NCBI GenBank assembly: GCA_049724395.1
Contig: JAUGWO010000102.1
Location: forward strand, 1 to 64,000
Reading direction: 5' to 3'
Length of the DNA stretch: 64,000 bases
DNA from: Spongospora subterranea f. sp. subterranea
Lineage: Eukaryota; Endomyxa: Phytomyxea; Phytomyxea; Plasmodiophorida
Under the pieces are notes generated by a model. The model was given only the letters and a program-made list of their open reading frames with translations, was not told the DNA's origin and did no database searches. The position numbers and the translations under genes were made by a program. Of this stretch, positions 25,938 to 38,700 are shown piece after piece (positions within the stretch are counted from its first letter, which is position 1; the number at the start of each line of letters is the position of its first letter).

Positions 25938-26147
25938 GGACGAATATTACCGCCAAGCTACGACGAGATAGGTACATCATTACTATTACGCGAACAGGAA
26001 CTGTCGAAAATATTTCCTTGTTTCCTTCAATCGTGACCCCGTTGAGAATCCGTCCTCTCGTCGGTCAGGTATAGCTCTCGACAGTTCCTGTTCTCGTAAT
26101 AGTAATGATGCACTTATCTCGTCGTATCTTGGCGGTAATATTCGTCC
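25938..26147. repeat. Inverted duplication of a 70-nt gag segment
   Basis: 25938-26007 is repeated in reverse complement at 26078-26147, about 94% identical, separated by 70 nt. The left arm abuts the end of the minisatellite. It appears to be an inverted duplication within the copia gag fossil. Confidence 0.9.
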
Positions 26148-27643
26148 AGCCGTAAGTGCAGCAATCGTGTGCTCGTATCGTTTATCCTTTACGCTGATCA
26201 GTATTGCTAATGCCAGTTCAGAGTCGTCTACGTCTCGTCCGGCTAGCCTTAGTCGTAAGGCTAGTTCCTTCATGTCCGTCAGGTGCTTCTTCATTCCCTC
26301 CTTCGCGTTGAACATCTTGTTCATAAAGTCTTGCTCCATGTATTGCACGTGTGAGAAGGTCCTGGCCCATGTGAATGCTCCAGCGCATTCCAAGCTTCGG
26401 CCGGGGTCCTACATTCAATCACCGTCATTACTTGGTTTGCTTCTACGTTGTTTACTGTTTCGGCAAAGCAAGTGTCGTTTTCGTGTTCGTCGTGTGATGA
26501 TAACAACTCTAATATGTGCCACAGCCGTGTGGATTTCAGGTGAACCTTCATTTGGAACGCCCACATCATGTAGTTCTCGTCGTTGAGCTTGACTCCTCGG
26601 TATGATTTCACTATAGAATTGCTCGCTTGGTTCATCGCCGGTATCGTAGGGGCTGGGCCCATAACCTGTAGAGATTCTTGGGCGTCGAGGCTCGTTTGGA
26701 GGGAATTAGCCTGTCTCGTTAAGGCTGGCATCGTTGAATGAGAATATTCTATTAACCGTTATCGTTGTAATTAAGGAGTGAATTTTATTCGGTATCCGAT
26801 TGTGTTTAGTGATATAGTCATGATTCACGTGTTATTGACTTCCTAGTCCATGACTCGCCGCCGTAAAGAATGTTGACGCATTTCCAACATGAGTGATGAT
26901 CGATGATATGATCACACTATATAGTGCACTAATTGTCTGAAGTCTGAACCATCTGATCTCGTTGTCCAGGCGCTCTCTTCTTATAATCAACTGTGGACAA
27001 TTAATATTTAATGAGAGCGATTGGTCAGTTTCGTTACCTAATCAAATGATTTTTAAATAAAGGGAGTTGGATGTGGTTCATTATTCTGTGATTGGTTTTA
27101 GGTAGTAGACGCCATTCTGGTTGTAAGCAGTCGGTACGATTTCAACACTTTCCGTTAAGACGTGAAGATTCTGTTTGATACGTATCTGGTAACCTTGGGT
27201 AGTTAGAGAGTTTGTGGCGAGCAAGGTTTTCATAGTATTTGGAACATGGAGAACGTCCGGTATTGATATCGGTGGAGATCTCGACAACGTCCCTTTGCCT
27301 ATTGCATAAAGGGTTCCACCATTACTTGCGGTAACTGGAGATGTCCTCTCTAATGTTTAATATTTGGTGAGAAGATGTTTGTCCTGGGCATTTGCACCGC
27401 TATCAACGATCATTGCATTCCTTGACGTCTCCTCCCATTTTTCTTGCTTTGATATGGTATGGAACCCATCAACCTCTTCTTCCCCTATATCTCTTTTTTC
27501 TTGTTCATTATGATTTGTATATCCTTCCTTTGATGTTTTCATAATTCTGGGTGAGCAAACCGACACTGATCGATTTCGTGGTTTGTTTTCTTACATTTTG
27601 TACATAGTTTGTTTTTCTTTTAGTTGTTCTTCCATCTTTTTGC

Positions 27644-28766
27644 CTCGGTGTTGAAGAACTACCTGGACAAGATCGTGGAACTGCACCACGCTTTGCGAAT
27701 ACACAATATCGAACTTAGCGAATTAGCGGTTTGTGTAAAAACCTTAGACGGATTATCGGAATCATAGAAACAGATCACGGCGACCGCCAGAGCAGACCAA
27801 AGTGACAACGATTCCCCGGCTGACAAACCTACTACTGTCTATTTAACAAGACAACAACTTATCGACGAGAATGATACGAAACAGCGACGAGAAATCACCA
27901 TTCAGATATAATGTTTGGCGGAACGTTGACCCACGAAGATGACTCAACGGGGCGATGATGAATGTGAGAATTCCTACAGAATTCTGATTGAGTTGAACCG
28001 AGTCTTATAAAGTTTTATTTCTTCCTTTTGATTATTCTCGCTATTCTTATTGCTATATACGACGAACGGCTATACCAGACTGGTCATACGCCTGCATTAC
28101 TTATATGCTCTTCAACTAATGGCGATTACACGTTCGAATGAGATGAACGACGAGGAGCGTCAACAAGATGGGCATGAGGTCTTGGTGACAGAGAGATTGG
28201 AGCAGGAGGCTCGAGGAGGGCAAGAGGCCCTAGACATTTGAGGAGTGAAACCCAGAGCATGAGAGTACAATTGGCCGCTATGAAGAGCCGCATGGTGGAG
28301 CAAATTACCGTTGCTAGTGTAAAGGAGGATTCAGTGAATTCTAGTTGACTGTTAAGGAAGGCAAGGCGATATAAAGTAATGCAGGCCTATGAACAGTCTG
28401 GTATAGCCGTTCGTCGTATATAGCAATACGACTAGCGAGAATAATCAAAAGGAAGAAAGAAAACTTTGTAGACTCGGTTAAACTCAATATCGCCCCCCGT
28501 TGAGTCATCTTCGTGATTTCTCGTCGGCTGTTTCGTATCATTCGTCGATAAGTTGTTGTCTTGTTAAATAGACAGTAGTAGGTTTGTCAGCCGGGGAATC
28601 GTTGTCACTTTGGTCTGCTCTGGCGGTCGCCGTGATCTGTTTCTATGATTCCGATAATCCGTCTAAGGTTTTTACACAAACCGCTAATTCGCTAAGTTCG
28701 ATATTGTATTTTCTCAAATCGTGGTGCAGTTCCACGATCTTGTCCAGGTAGTTCCTCAACACCGAG
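27644..28766. repeat. Large fold-back: about 0.4-kb inverted arms in retroelement sequence
   Basis: The left arm, about 27644-28110, is matched in reverse complement by about 28365-28766, with a spacer of about 250 nt. Shared words include CTCGGTGTTGAAGAACTACC on the left (CCTCAACACCGAG on the right) and TATACGACGAACGGCTATAC on the left. The arms differ in length because of internal insertions. Both derive from the same copia gag region. Confidence 0.85.
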
Positions 28767-30347
28767 TAGGTTTTCTTTTTACTATGAATAAACTGTAGGA
28801 ACAGTTCTGATGTTTTTTGCTTCGGAAGAAGTTTCGTAGATTTCGTTTAATCGATTCCAGATTTTGTCGTGTAGTTGTACATGTTGAAACCTGATTGTAC
28901 TGGGCTTGTGTCAGTCTCAGTCTTATTTGACCTGTTCCCAGTTTATCGTTTCTTATTTCCCAAATTCTGGTTTGTATCGGGTCATGTAGCAGGTACATGG
29001 GCCCATTATTACGAATTGGGTTTCTAGTTTTCGCTTGAATTCTTCCCAGTTCTTTTTATTGACTTCTGGTATGAGTTTTAGTCCTGCATTATATTTTGAT
29101 AGTTCGACTACTTGTTTTAGCCAATGTAAACTTGGTATAGTTTCGTCTTGTGGTTGTCTGGTTTTATACTGGTGCAACAAACGAATAGGAAACTCAAAAA
29201 TGAACAAGTGGCTCATTAGTGTGACTGTCACATAGTGCCAGGCAGGGGCTGCAGAACACTCCCCTTTAAGACCGCACCATTCAACGACAAAATGGATCTT
29301 GGGAACGCGATTGCAAAAACTTTTTCGCATCAGTAGGCACATCTTCAGTCATTGAAATAGACGGTTCCCGTGTAGAATCAGAGGATTCAAATCCTTTCCA
29401 TGAAACGTGAAGTTCCGGCTCGCTGAATCCGGATTCTTACCAATGTCGGTTATTTGCTCGACGATGTAAGACCTTATGCCTCTTGGTTCGCTCGGTGTTA
29501 AGCGAGGTGGTATCTTTCAACGTCTTTGATTCGAGGTCTGTTGTCAGGAGTAAATTCGTTAGTCTTGCGATCGAGTTTACTTGAGATGCTCTGGCGGCTG
29601 CCTTGATTTGTTGGTATTGATCTGGCAATCCATCAAGGGCCTTGACGCATAGGGCTGTTCGCCAATGTCGATGTTGTGTACTCTCAAGTCATGGTTTTTC
29701 ACCATTTTGTCCAGGTACCCTTTCATAGTCTGATTCGGTTGCTTCTGGTGGTGTATAAACTGGAGAAATAAGCTCGGTGTCTTGGCTTCCGCTGTTTGCG
29801 CGTAGACTTCGTGTAGCGTTGTCCAAATTTCATGTGTTGTCGTACATCTCGAGATCTGTTTGAACTGAGATTACGACAGTCTAATGCTCATTTGAGCAAA
29901 TGCGAGCTGGTCGTTGCGTTGCTCGATCGTGTTGCCTCGGGTTGGCGGGTAGTGTAAGAATGAGTCGATGCCCATTATTATGAACTGGGTCTCGGTCTTG
30001 CGACGGAATTCATCCCAGTTCTTTCCGGTGAATTCCGGGATCAGTTTCAGTCCCGAGTTGTGTTTCGAGAGATTGACTTCTTCTTTTAACCGGTGGTGGT
30101 CAGAGTTCTGTTGTTGTTGTTGGTTTGGCGAGTCATTTGTCTCGGTGTCCTGTTCGTTGTTGTTGGTTGCTCTTCTTCCCCTCGCCATAGTTCCGAGTCG
30201 GTGGGACTCTTACTCTAACGACAGGTGCACCGTTATTACCCCATTGGTAGGGTCGAGTACAGAATCATAAATGATCTATGATCGACTAATCGCCGGTATC
30301 AACAACGCTTTTATCAACAACGCTTCCAGTCTGACAATCAAGTCAAT

Positions 30348-30419
30348 GGCTTAGTGGTCTAGTGGCATGATTTCCTGTTAGGGTCGGGAAGGTCCCGGTT
30401 TCGATTACCGGCTGAGCCC
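30348..30419 (+). tRNA. tRNA-Pro (anticodon AGG)
   Basis: The 72-nt sequence folds as a cloverleaf. Acceptor GGCTTAG pairs with CTGAGCC (one G-T pair). The D arm contains GGTCTAGTGGCA. Anticodon stem TCCTG pairs with CGGGA around the 7-nt loop TTAGGGT, giving anticodon AGG. The T arm CCGGT-TTCGATT-ACCGG is perfect. There is no intron. It closely resembles eukaryotic tRNA-Pro(AGG). A 7-T run follows after four bases. Confidence 0.92.
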
Positions 30420-30423
30420 GTTG

Positions 30424-30430
30424 TTTTTTT
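30424..30430 (+). terminator. RNA polymerase III T-run terminator of tRNA-Pro
   Basis: Seven consecutive T residues lie five bases after the tRNA discriminator base, the standard Pol III stop signal. Confidence 0.8.
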
Positions 30431-30785
30431 ATCCTTGTTTAATTGGCATTGAGTTTTATACCTACCTTCAAGCGAGGGAACTGGTGTATCAAAGAGTTCG
30501 CCAAGCGTTGAATAACATCAACTGATGATGACTACAGGTTTGCTGATGTCCTGATTTAACTCCAGGATGTGTCCGGTCATAACGCGGCGTGATCTGAACC
30601 GGATTGGATGGGACTGGTCTGATGCGGGTACGGTGAGTATCGATTGGTTGACAACGGAGATCCCTCCCCCTCCCCCCGTTCATGTCATGGTGCGTCCCCA
30701 TGAGTGGCTGTGAATCATTCTTATCAGACCACTATTCACGCGATTAATCACGATCCAATTTAACCATTTCGTACCTGTATTATCA
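30431..30785. other. Intergenic
   Basis: Contains C-rich TCCCTCCCCCTCCCCCC near 30660-30677. No gene seen. Confidence 0.4.
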
Positions 30786-31233
30786 ATGGACGATATTCTG
30801 GATATCGCCGTCTATAATCTTTTTCAATCAGTTCGATCTGGACTTTATCCTGTCCATGAATTCGAATCTATATTTGGCATTCAGGTAAGACACACCCTTG
30901 ACTCTGTCTAGCAATGGTTAAGATGTGTCAAAGATGCCCACGCCATTGCCGTATCTTTCCAAACCGATTCGTCTGCCCATCGGTCAACTGGTTTTCGAAT
31001 GCTGGAGAACGCTGTATTTTGTCGGAGCCTTGGATGCGGTCGTAATCAAGCGTGCCATACAAGAGAATCGCCTACCTGCCTGGTTTGAGGAAAACGTCAA
31101 AGCTGTTCCAAGTGAGGACCGCTCTGTGTTTGTCGCACAGATGCTGCAACGAGAGTTCAACGAGATTCGATGGGATGTTGACGCGCTCGCTCGGATGGCG
31201 CAACCGTCACCCATTCGACTTCAGCTCAACTGA
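30786..31233 (+). CDS. Small two-exon gene of unknown function
   Basis: The ATG at 30786 opens MDDILDIAVYNLFQSVRSGL...ESIFGIQ, followed by a good donor GTAAGA at about 30889. A second open segment to the stop at 31233 reads LPYLSKPIRLPIGQLVFECW...RAIQENRLPAWFEENV...MLQREFNEIRWDVDALARMA. Amphipathic helical pattern and the donor support coding. The acceptor is not certain (AG at about 30909, 30920 or 30931). I do not recognise the family. It lies about 560 bp upstream of RPA1 on the same strand and is probably a separate gene. Confidence 0.4.
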
Positions 31234-31790
31234 GTTCAACACTTGCAGTAGCTGGGTTGGAGAAGCAATCGCTGTCGGTCGATGTCAATCATGTTCAGTT
31301 GGTCAAGCACGAAACGGCGACTTATTGGTAAGGAGCTAAGAATTCAATTTCAACGGACTGAGGCGAGCGCCTTCTGAACATTCCTTCGGTTACTTCTCTG
31401 TAATATTCAAGTTTGCGCTAAACTGCTGGTTTATGCTCGATCTTGAAATCGCGGACCGATCGACGCAAATAACATCTGTCTTTTTTTCTACGACCAAGTT
31501 GTTTTGTGCAACAATTTACTAAAAAGTGTATAAAAATCTGCAGTCGATGTCCTTCCTTGACGTGATTGAACAAGAGTTGTACAGTAGAGCGCAGTTAATG
31601 TAGGTACTGTACATAGGTAGGTACAGTAGCCGTAACGCTGGACACGTTGCGCAAGTCAAATAGATGGACTGCGGTGGATAGACCCTGATTAACCATATTA
31701 GTTATTTAGTCATTCGTGATATTCACCATACAAGTTGTCAGAAAGTCAAACAGCCGTTCGGGGCCAACTGACCCGTCTGGCTTTACTTCA
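31234..31790. other. Intergenic upstream of RPA1
   Basis: No gene seen. Around 31600-31630 the words TAGGTACTGTACATAGG and TAGGTACAGTAG form a small imperfect direct and inverted repeat. Confidence 0.35.
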
Positions 31791-34700
31791 ATGGCACACT
31801 TTCCACTACTGTCACAAGGCGCAATCATGACTTTGTTCAACTATGGCACGTTCAATGACGCGATCCTTCAGGTTTGCGTCATTACTCGCTCGAAAATGTG
31901 GTTTGTTAACAATATGCAGGTGTTGGATATCAAGAGGATAGGCGCTCAAACTGATCGCTATCGTTTGGTTCTTAGCGATGGTCAACATTATATACAAGGA
32001 ATGTTGGCCACACAAATTGCCCATCATGTCACTGACAATAACATTAATGTTTACGACACAATTAAGGTTATTTGGCCTGCTTTCTCGATGCATTTTCTCT
32101 GATAATTCACAGCTTAAGAAATCGATGGTGAACGATGTTAATGGACGTCGGGTCGTAATTCTCTTAGACATAGAGGTTCAAGCTTTTACTGGTGGCACAC
32201 CGCAACAGATTGGAACCCCATCAAATTGCGATCCCGGTACAGGAGGCCATATGGAGGCTCCCACGTCGGCATCTGATCCTGTAGGGTTTTTAAATTATTT
32301 GTTTTGCCAGTTTCCCAGGCAATCCACGACTGCGGGAATCATTGCCATCAGCTTTTGTTTTCGAATCTAGTAATGTTGTTTAGATCATTAATTTTCCATG
32401 TTTAACTGTTGTCAATATTCGCTCACACTGATTTATCTTAGTATGGCAAAGGAGGTATGCCACCAGGTGCCGCAGGAGGATCGTTCCCTTCCACCCATGC
32501 ACCAAATGTTTATGCCTCATCGGCTTACCCATCTGCTCCGCCGCCTTCTGCTGCCAATCAATATGCTGCACCGCCGCCTTCTGCTGCCAATCAATATGCT
32601 GCACCGCCACCTTCCTCGGCGCATCCTTATGCCTCATCGGCTTATCCATCTGGCCCGCAGCCTTCCGCCGCCAATCCTTATGCTGCACCTCCACCTTCCG
32701 CTGCAAATCCTTATTCCGCACCGCCGATGACTGGAAATGCAGGTGCCTACCAACCTTACAGTAATGTCGGATCTGCACGACCATATGGTGGAACCGCGTC
32801 GTATGCTGACACCAAACCCTTTATCGGCGGTCAGCAACAACAACAACCCGCTTATTCGGTATGTTCTTCCTGGTTTTGCAGTCGGCTCGTGATCGTTTAT
32901 ATTGCTTAGCAATCTTGACTTTTTTAATGTGTTTTAACGAAAAATTTGTATTCCGGTTTCATGGAAAAACTTTTTTCTTTGAATTCGATAATCATCCTAA
33001 CACCTATGTCGTGTGAAATTCAACGGAATATGAGTTTCGATCTGTCTTATGAATCCTGTTGCAATTGCTGAATTTTTCAGTCTGCTTATGAATTAGAATC
33101 CAAATTCCTTTTTAGGCATATGGTAGCCGTAATGGACCTGTGACACCTACAAGAACCATGCGCGCAAACACCGTCAATATATCTGATTTAAACCCGTATA
33201 TGACAAAGTCGGTCAACGTTTTGTGCTGTTCGAGTTACCATTGAACTGTGTCGTCACGTTGCAGTTGGCAAATCAAGGCTCGAGTTACTTCAAAAGGCGA
33301 AATGAAGAAATGGTCCAATGCCAAAGGTGTCGTTGCTTTAGAGCAACTCTTGCTTCAGAATGGAGTTCATCTTGGTTTAGGAGAGGGGAACCTCTTTAGT
33401 TTTGACGTTCTTGATGCTGCCGGTGGGGAAATTCGTATCACGGCTTTCAAACAAGATGCAGATCGGTTTTTCCAGCTAATCCAGGTTCAGCCATAACATT
33501 TGTCAATTTGATTATTTTTGAAGTGGGCGCTGTCAGATCGGTCAAATCTATATTATTTCTTGCGGTCAACTGAAGGTTGCTAATCGGTCATTCTCGCACC
33601 TCAAGCATGAATACGAGATCACCTTGGGCCGCGAATCCAATGTTGAAATGGTTAACGCCGAGGTAATTGGTCAATCAACTGTTTCTTATTGTTATATTTA
33701 TCTGAACCGTCTGACCTCGCAGGATAATAGCATTTCGCAAATGCATTTTGATTTTGTTACAATCGCTTCCATTGAGCGTCAGCAGCCAAACGCTTATGTT
33801 GATGTAATCGGAGTCGTAACGGAAATAACCCCTTTGAGGTAAGGAAGTTGATGTTTTCATGGTTGGGACTTTTGTGTTTTGAGTGTCTGATTATGGCTGA
33901 CTGAATGTTTCGCAGCTCAATTTGTATCAAAATCCTCGGGCCGTGATGTTACGAAGCGAAATATTACAATTATCGATGACTCAAATGCATCTATTGAGGT
34001 GACAATTTGGGGATCTAACGCGAATGAGTATGATGAAAACCGTCTCGGTAAGATTCAGATTTTTGATTATTCTGTTGGCGCATCGAACCGTCGGGCACAT
34101 TTCAGGTGGCAACGCGATCATCGCAATCAAAGGGGCCCGCGTTTCAGAATACAACGGTCGAACGCTATCCACCGTAAATTCATCGACGCTCGTGGTTCGG
34201 CCCGACATCCGACGAGCACACGAACTGCAGCGCTGGTTTGATGTAAACGACCGGACAATTGCATCAGGTGCCATCCAACCTATGAGCAAACGAGGCGGTG
34301 CCGCATCTATTGGTGGGATTCCTTACAAGGTGCGACTAGTTATCATTGTTTTCTGGTGTCCGTTTTGTCGAACCGTTTCAAAATGGTTCAAAATGTGTCT
34401 AAACGTTGGCATAGACATGCTCTGAAATCTCTTTGGATGGAGCCAACGCAGAGGATCAATCGTTTTTCTTGATTACTGCCACGATCAATGTTCTTCAGTT
34501 CAATAACGAGCGCCCGCCTTGGTATTTGTCATGTCCAGCTCCTGACTGCAAAAAAAAGGTTATCTGATCCCTATGCCCTCATATTGTTATTCACACTTTT
34601 GAGCTTGTGTTTTCATATCACTGAGCGGAATGGTATACACCTGTTGATGTTTGGTTTCTTCATCACATTCTGCATCACGTGCCCCAGCCTCATTATTGCA

Positions 34701-35500
34701 ATGCTTATAGGTAACGGAGAACGGAACTGGTGGATTTCAATGCGAAAAATGCAACAAGTCCTTCCCGACGTGCATTCCTCGTTATATATTTTCATTCGCT
34801 GTGTCTGATGCCACTGGTTCAACCTGGCTTTCTGTTTTCCACGAGGTAATCATCTTCATATTTTTTTATTATCAATCCCGGCGTGGTTATGGTCTTCATC
34901 GATGTTACGTTTACTTGTATTTATATTTATTAGCCTAATCAATGGGGGATGTTTGCGCTGTTGGTGGTGACGTGTACTTTGTTCTTATCAGACCGGCATG
35001 GAAATTCTTGGAAATCGTCCTGCAGAAGATTTACGTGCCGCCGTCGATTGCGGAGATATGTCTACTGCCGAATCCGTTTTTCGTGACGCAAATTTTACCG
35101 AACACACCTTCAAAGTTCGAGCCAAATGTAAGATTCTTAGTCCGTTCATTTTCGATAAGTACATTCCATTTTTGTCATCGTTTCAGTTGAGCAGCTTCTT
35201 GTTACTTTGTTATTCTTTTTTCTTCATATTGTATTTTGCATCTTCAGATTCAAACAGATGTCACTAATGTTTCCAGTACTATAATCAGGTCCGCATTCTT
35301 TGGATTGTTGCGAATATTTATTTTCTGTTTTTTTTTTCATTACGACAAACGAGCTGCTGCTGATAACTTTTGGTTTTGTTTTTCATGTAGTTGATACATA
35401 TAACGACTCGTCTAAGCTACGCTGCACGGTCCTGAATATGTTGCCCATTGACCATGCCGCCGAGTGTCAGAGGCTTTGCCAACTTATCTCGTCATATTGA
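31791..35500 (+). CDS. RPA1: Replication protein A large subunit (RPA70/RPA1)
   Basis: Start ATG 31791. A 48-nt intron (GTTTGC...ATGCAG, about 31870-31917) is followed by the N-terminal OB fold (DRYRLVLSDGQHYIQGMLAT, then GRRVVILLDIEVQAF). A Pro/Ala/Tyr/Ser-rich linker (about 32450-32850) contains repeated PPSAANQYA units. DBD-A (WQIKARVTSKGEMKKWSNAK, then GNLFSFDVLDAAGGEIRITA) has a 54-nt in-frame intron in the middle. DBD-B follows (NAYVDVIGVVTEI, SIEVTIWGSNANEYD). DBD-C has the zinc ribbon, CPAPDCKKKV (about 34530-34560) and CEKCNKSFPTCIPRY (about 34746-34790), and ends VVDTYNDSSKLRCTVLNMLP. RPA binds single-stranded DNA in replication, repair and recombination. All expected domains are present, so it looks functional. 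Confidence 0.92.
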
Positions 35501-35733
35501 TTTCATCCCAGCTCTTTATTGTAAATCGACTCTTGTTTGTCAGTGTCTGCATGCACATATCGTTCCATCCCTCGCCATGTTTTAGTGAACCCCTTTGTTC
35601 ATTGCTGAGAGTTGTTAATGCGTTTTGCGCCCCATCATTCAACGATCTTGAGGGCCATATTAATAACTCTCGGTCGCATTTGAATCCCATTCGTGACACC
35701 ATTCTATGATCAGCTTGATTCGCCTTGATTGAT

Positions 35734-38700
35734 ATGTTTTCGTCGGGAGTGGGGGTCGATATAGTCAAGTACGGATTGGCGATCTTGGGGCCCCTTGGCT
35801 CACAAACAGCCCGACATTGGGGTGGAACTGGCGTATCTCCTAGAGCAATGGCCAACGGCAACAAGTTGAATGGGGAGGAAATTCCACAGGCTGCAACGGG
35901 TTTAGCTGAGGACGACACATCCATATATGATGAAATATCGTCGACATTTATCGACGAGATATTCCATGCCCGTTGTCAGGATCTGTCTGTTATGGCATCA
36001 CCAGACGCCTTTCGTCGATTTGCATCCGTTCTGAAGCGGAAAGTGACATCGACCACATTCGACCTGGCCCAAAATGGTATCGGTATCGGATCAGCCGCCT
36101 GTATAGGGAAATGGCTTGCCGCTGATGACCTGTTTATTCGGCTAAACCTGGCAAGGAACGCCATTGGTAATATCGGTGTTAAACATATCGCTGACCTGAT
36201 TCGAGTCAATCCCTTCCTCATCTCCCTCGATCTTCGGTCTAACGATATCACGGCCAGCGGGTTCGCTGCTCTGTCCGCCGCCCTTTGCGTCAACCAGTCG
36301 ATAACGCATCTGGATCTGTCGTCAGATCTGGGGTTTAACAAGAACACCCTTGGTGAACGAGGGGCGGCCGCATTGGCTTCAGCATTGGCGTCGACAACCT
36401 GTCGAATAACGGCACTGCATCTGGGCAATGTTGGGGCATCTGGTCTGGCAATATTATCTGAACGGGGATTATCCCAGAATACCACCATTGAGCTACTCGA
36501 TTTGCGCCTGAATCATATCGGGGATGACGCCATAACCGCTATCGTGTCCCCATTGCCATCCCGACCAACACTCATCACCGTTAATCTCTCCAGGAATCAG
36601 TTGACCGATATGGCCACACCGGCCGTACTCGCTCTGCTGCGTTCGCCAACTCTGCGAACCCTGGACCTGAGCTATAACGGATTCGGGCGCGTTTTCGCGA
36701 CCGCCTTTCGGACAGCGCTGGAGAGCAACGACATCCATTTGGAGACGATCAATATCGATGGGAATACCCGTTTAGGATTGCAGAAAGGTCATGTTCCAAT
36801 AATAGAGGGGTTATTGACCAATCGGTCAGTGCAACACCTGTTCATGTCGCGATGTTCGGTCAAGGATAGCGCCATGTTGGCACAGCTATTGCGCCAGAAC
36901 TCAACCCTGCAGCGGCTGGGCTTGGCCATGAACTCGTTCGACGACGGCGATGGTATCGGTTTGGTCGGGGCCTTGAGCCAGAACACGACCCTGATCTCAC
37001 TGGATCTGAACGATAATTCCCTGGGCGATGGGACCGGTGCCGCTTTAGCCACCGCCCTTAGCACCAACACCACACTGCAGGAACTCCATCTTAAGGACAA
37101 CGACCTCACCGATATCACCGCCACTAAACTCCTTATCGCCATCCGCGAATCCGGTTCGACACTCTCCAAGCTCAGTCTTCAATTGAATGGGATCTCGATG
37201 CGGATCTGGTTGGAATTGGAGCACGTGCTCCGCGATAATCGCGCCCATCTCAGGACAAACCAGATCGCGGCGTTCCATGATGAGGTTATGGCATTGCAGA
37301 TCAAAGAGCGGGATTTGCGCCAGAAGATCGCCGATCTGGACGGGGAATTGCAAAGGCGGACACCTGAGGCGATTCGGGAAGAGGTTAGAACGGCGTTAGA
37401 GACATTACAGGATTATAAAGATGGGGAAGAAAGGGAAACGGAGGAGCTGAAGGAACAAATTGAGGCGCGATCTCGCGTATGTCGGGAACAGATTCGCCAA
37501 TATCAGGCGAAATGCGATGCGGTTGAGAGCGAATATCGACAGACATATAGGGCATTCGTCACCGATTCCCATAAACTTGATCTCAAGGTCGGCAGTGAAC
37601 AACGCAAGAAGGGCACCACATTCCGAGCTCTCAGGAAACTTCAGAAACAATTTCACGAACAAGGTCGACTACCACAATGTTCTCCACCGTTTTTGTTCGC
37701 AATTGTCGTTTTCCGATGCAATATCGTTTAGAATTGATTCTGAACGACGATTGTCGACAATCTTCTAGATTCGGTTGTTGATATGGCCTCGTTTCCTTAA
37801 GAAGGTTTTGGAACAGATCTAGCCAATATTTCTGACTGTGTTTTGGTGTTGATTAGGCGAGATCGCCCGTGATCGAACCCTGCTACAGAATGCATTAACC
37901 CGTCAACTGGCCGATGAGAAAGAGGCGGCTCGCTGGGTTCAGGAAGCGACATCAAAATGGTCGGCACGGATCGATAAACTCACAAGTCAAGTCACCGATG
38001 AGTATTTGAAAGGGATCCAGACATATCTGGAGACCTTAGTCCCCGCTCCCGTTAAGACAACTCGCGTTAAACAGCGTTGGGATCGCGTCAAGGAGAAACG
38101 TCAGCAGCTATTACTCGAGTTCAACGCCGATGCGTTCCTGCGTTGGTTCCTGGATCCGTTGCGTCCAATGCCGAACCGAAAGGAAGCATGGCGCCATCAC
38201 AATCATCAGAATAATGACCCGAATGCTGGATATTCATTACACGCCAAGGTAAAACACCACCAACAGAAGCGCCACGAACGAGTCGTTTCCGATCAGTTCG
38301 ATTTGATTCTTTCAATCGTTCCGCTGATCCAATTGGGAACTCACAATCGATTAAACTAATTGTTCAGGTGGTGACCTCTCCATCCATGATCGACAACGGC
38401 AACGCCAAACTGATCCATTCGTCCCATTCCGTATACTCCATGTCGCTGCATGGAATGGGCCAGCTGAGTACGGTCCTAATCGCATTGGCCGATCCGGCAT
38501 TGGCGCTCGAGTTTCGCACCTTCCGCAGCGACGTTGCCCATGTTGTGATCCGATCGCCTGGTCATGTCAAGATGGATGAGTTTAAAAAGATGATCGCCGA
38601 GAAGATCGGCGTTGATGAGGTAAATCCGCCCACAGATATCCTTGTCGTCATGACAATTGCTTGGTTTATTGGCTTCTTGTTGAAAAGCTTCTGGTGCCAA

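Larger units (their letters stand above)
25938..30190 (-). mobile_element. Cluster of fossil Ty1/copia-type retroelement fragments
   Basis: Several old, broken minus-strand copia pieces lie side by side. 25986-26731 is a gag fragment of the UBN2/DUF4219 type. 27081-27566 is a protease-region fragment with the VDSGA active site and a following GAG-pre-like part. 27644-28766 is a fold-back built from gag sequence in opposite orientations. About 28340-29342 and 29437-30188 hold two diverged copies of a second gag type. The order is not that of one intact element, so this is a nested or rearranged cluster. No reverse transcriptase, integrase or clear LTR pair was recognised. Many breaks are present. 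Confidence 0.75.

Noticed and set aside
25052-25980. Three overlapping minus-strand ORFs of about 270 codons
   Set aside because: They are translations of the 37-bp tandem array, open only because of its period and composition.
26167-26586. Plus-strand ORF of 139 codons
   Set aside because: Antisense of the copia gag fragment.
29370-29400. GGATTCAAATCC, resembling a tRNA B box
   Set aside because: No cloverleaf can be drawn around it; it lies in retroelement sequence.
35976-37353. Several minus-strand ORFs of 80-170 codons
   Set aside because: Antisense of the LRR repeats on the plus strand.
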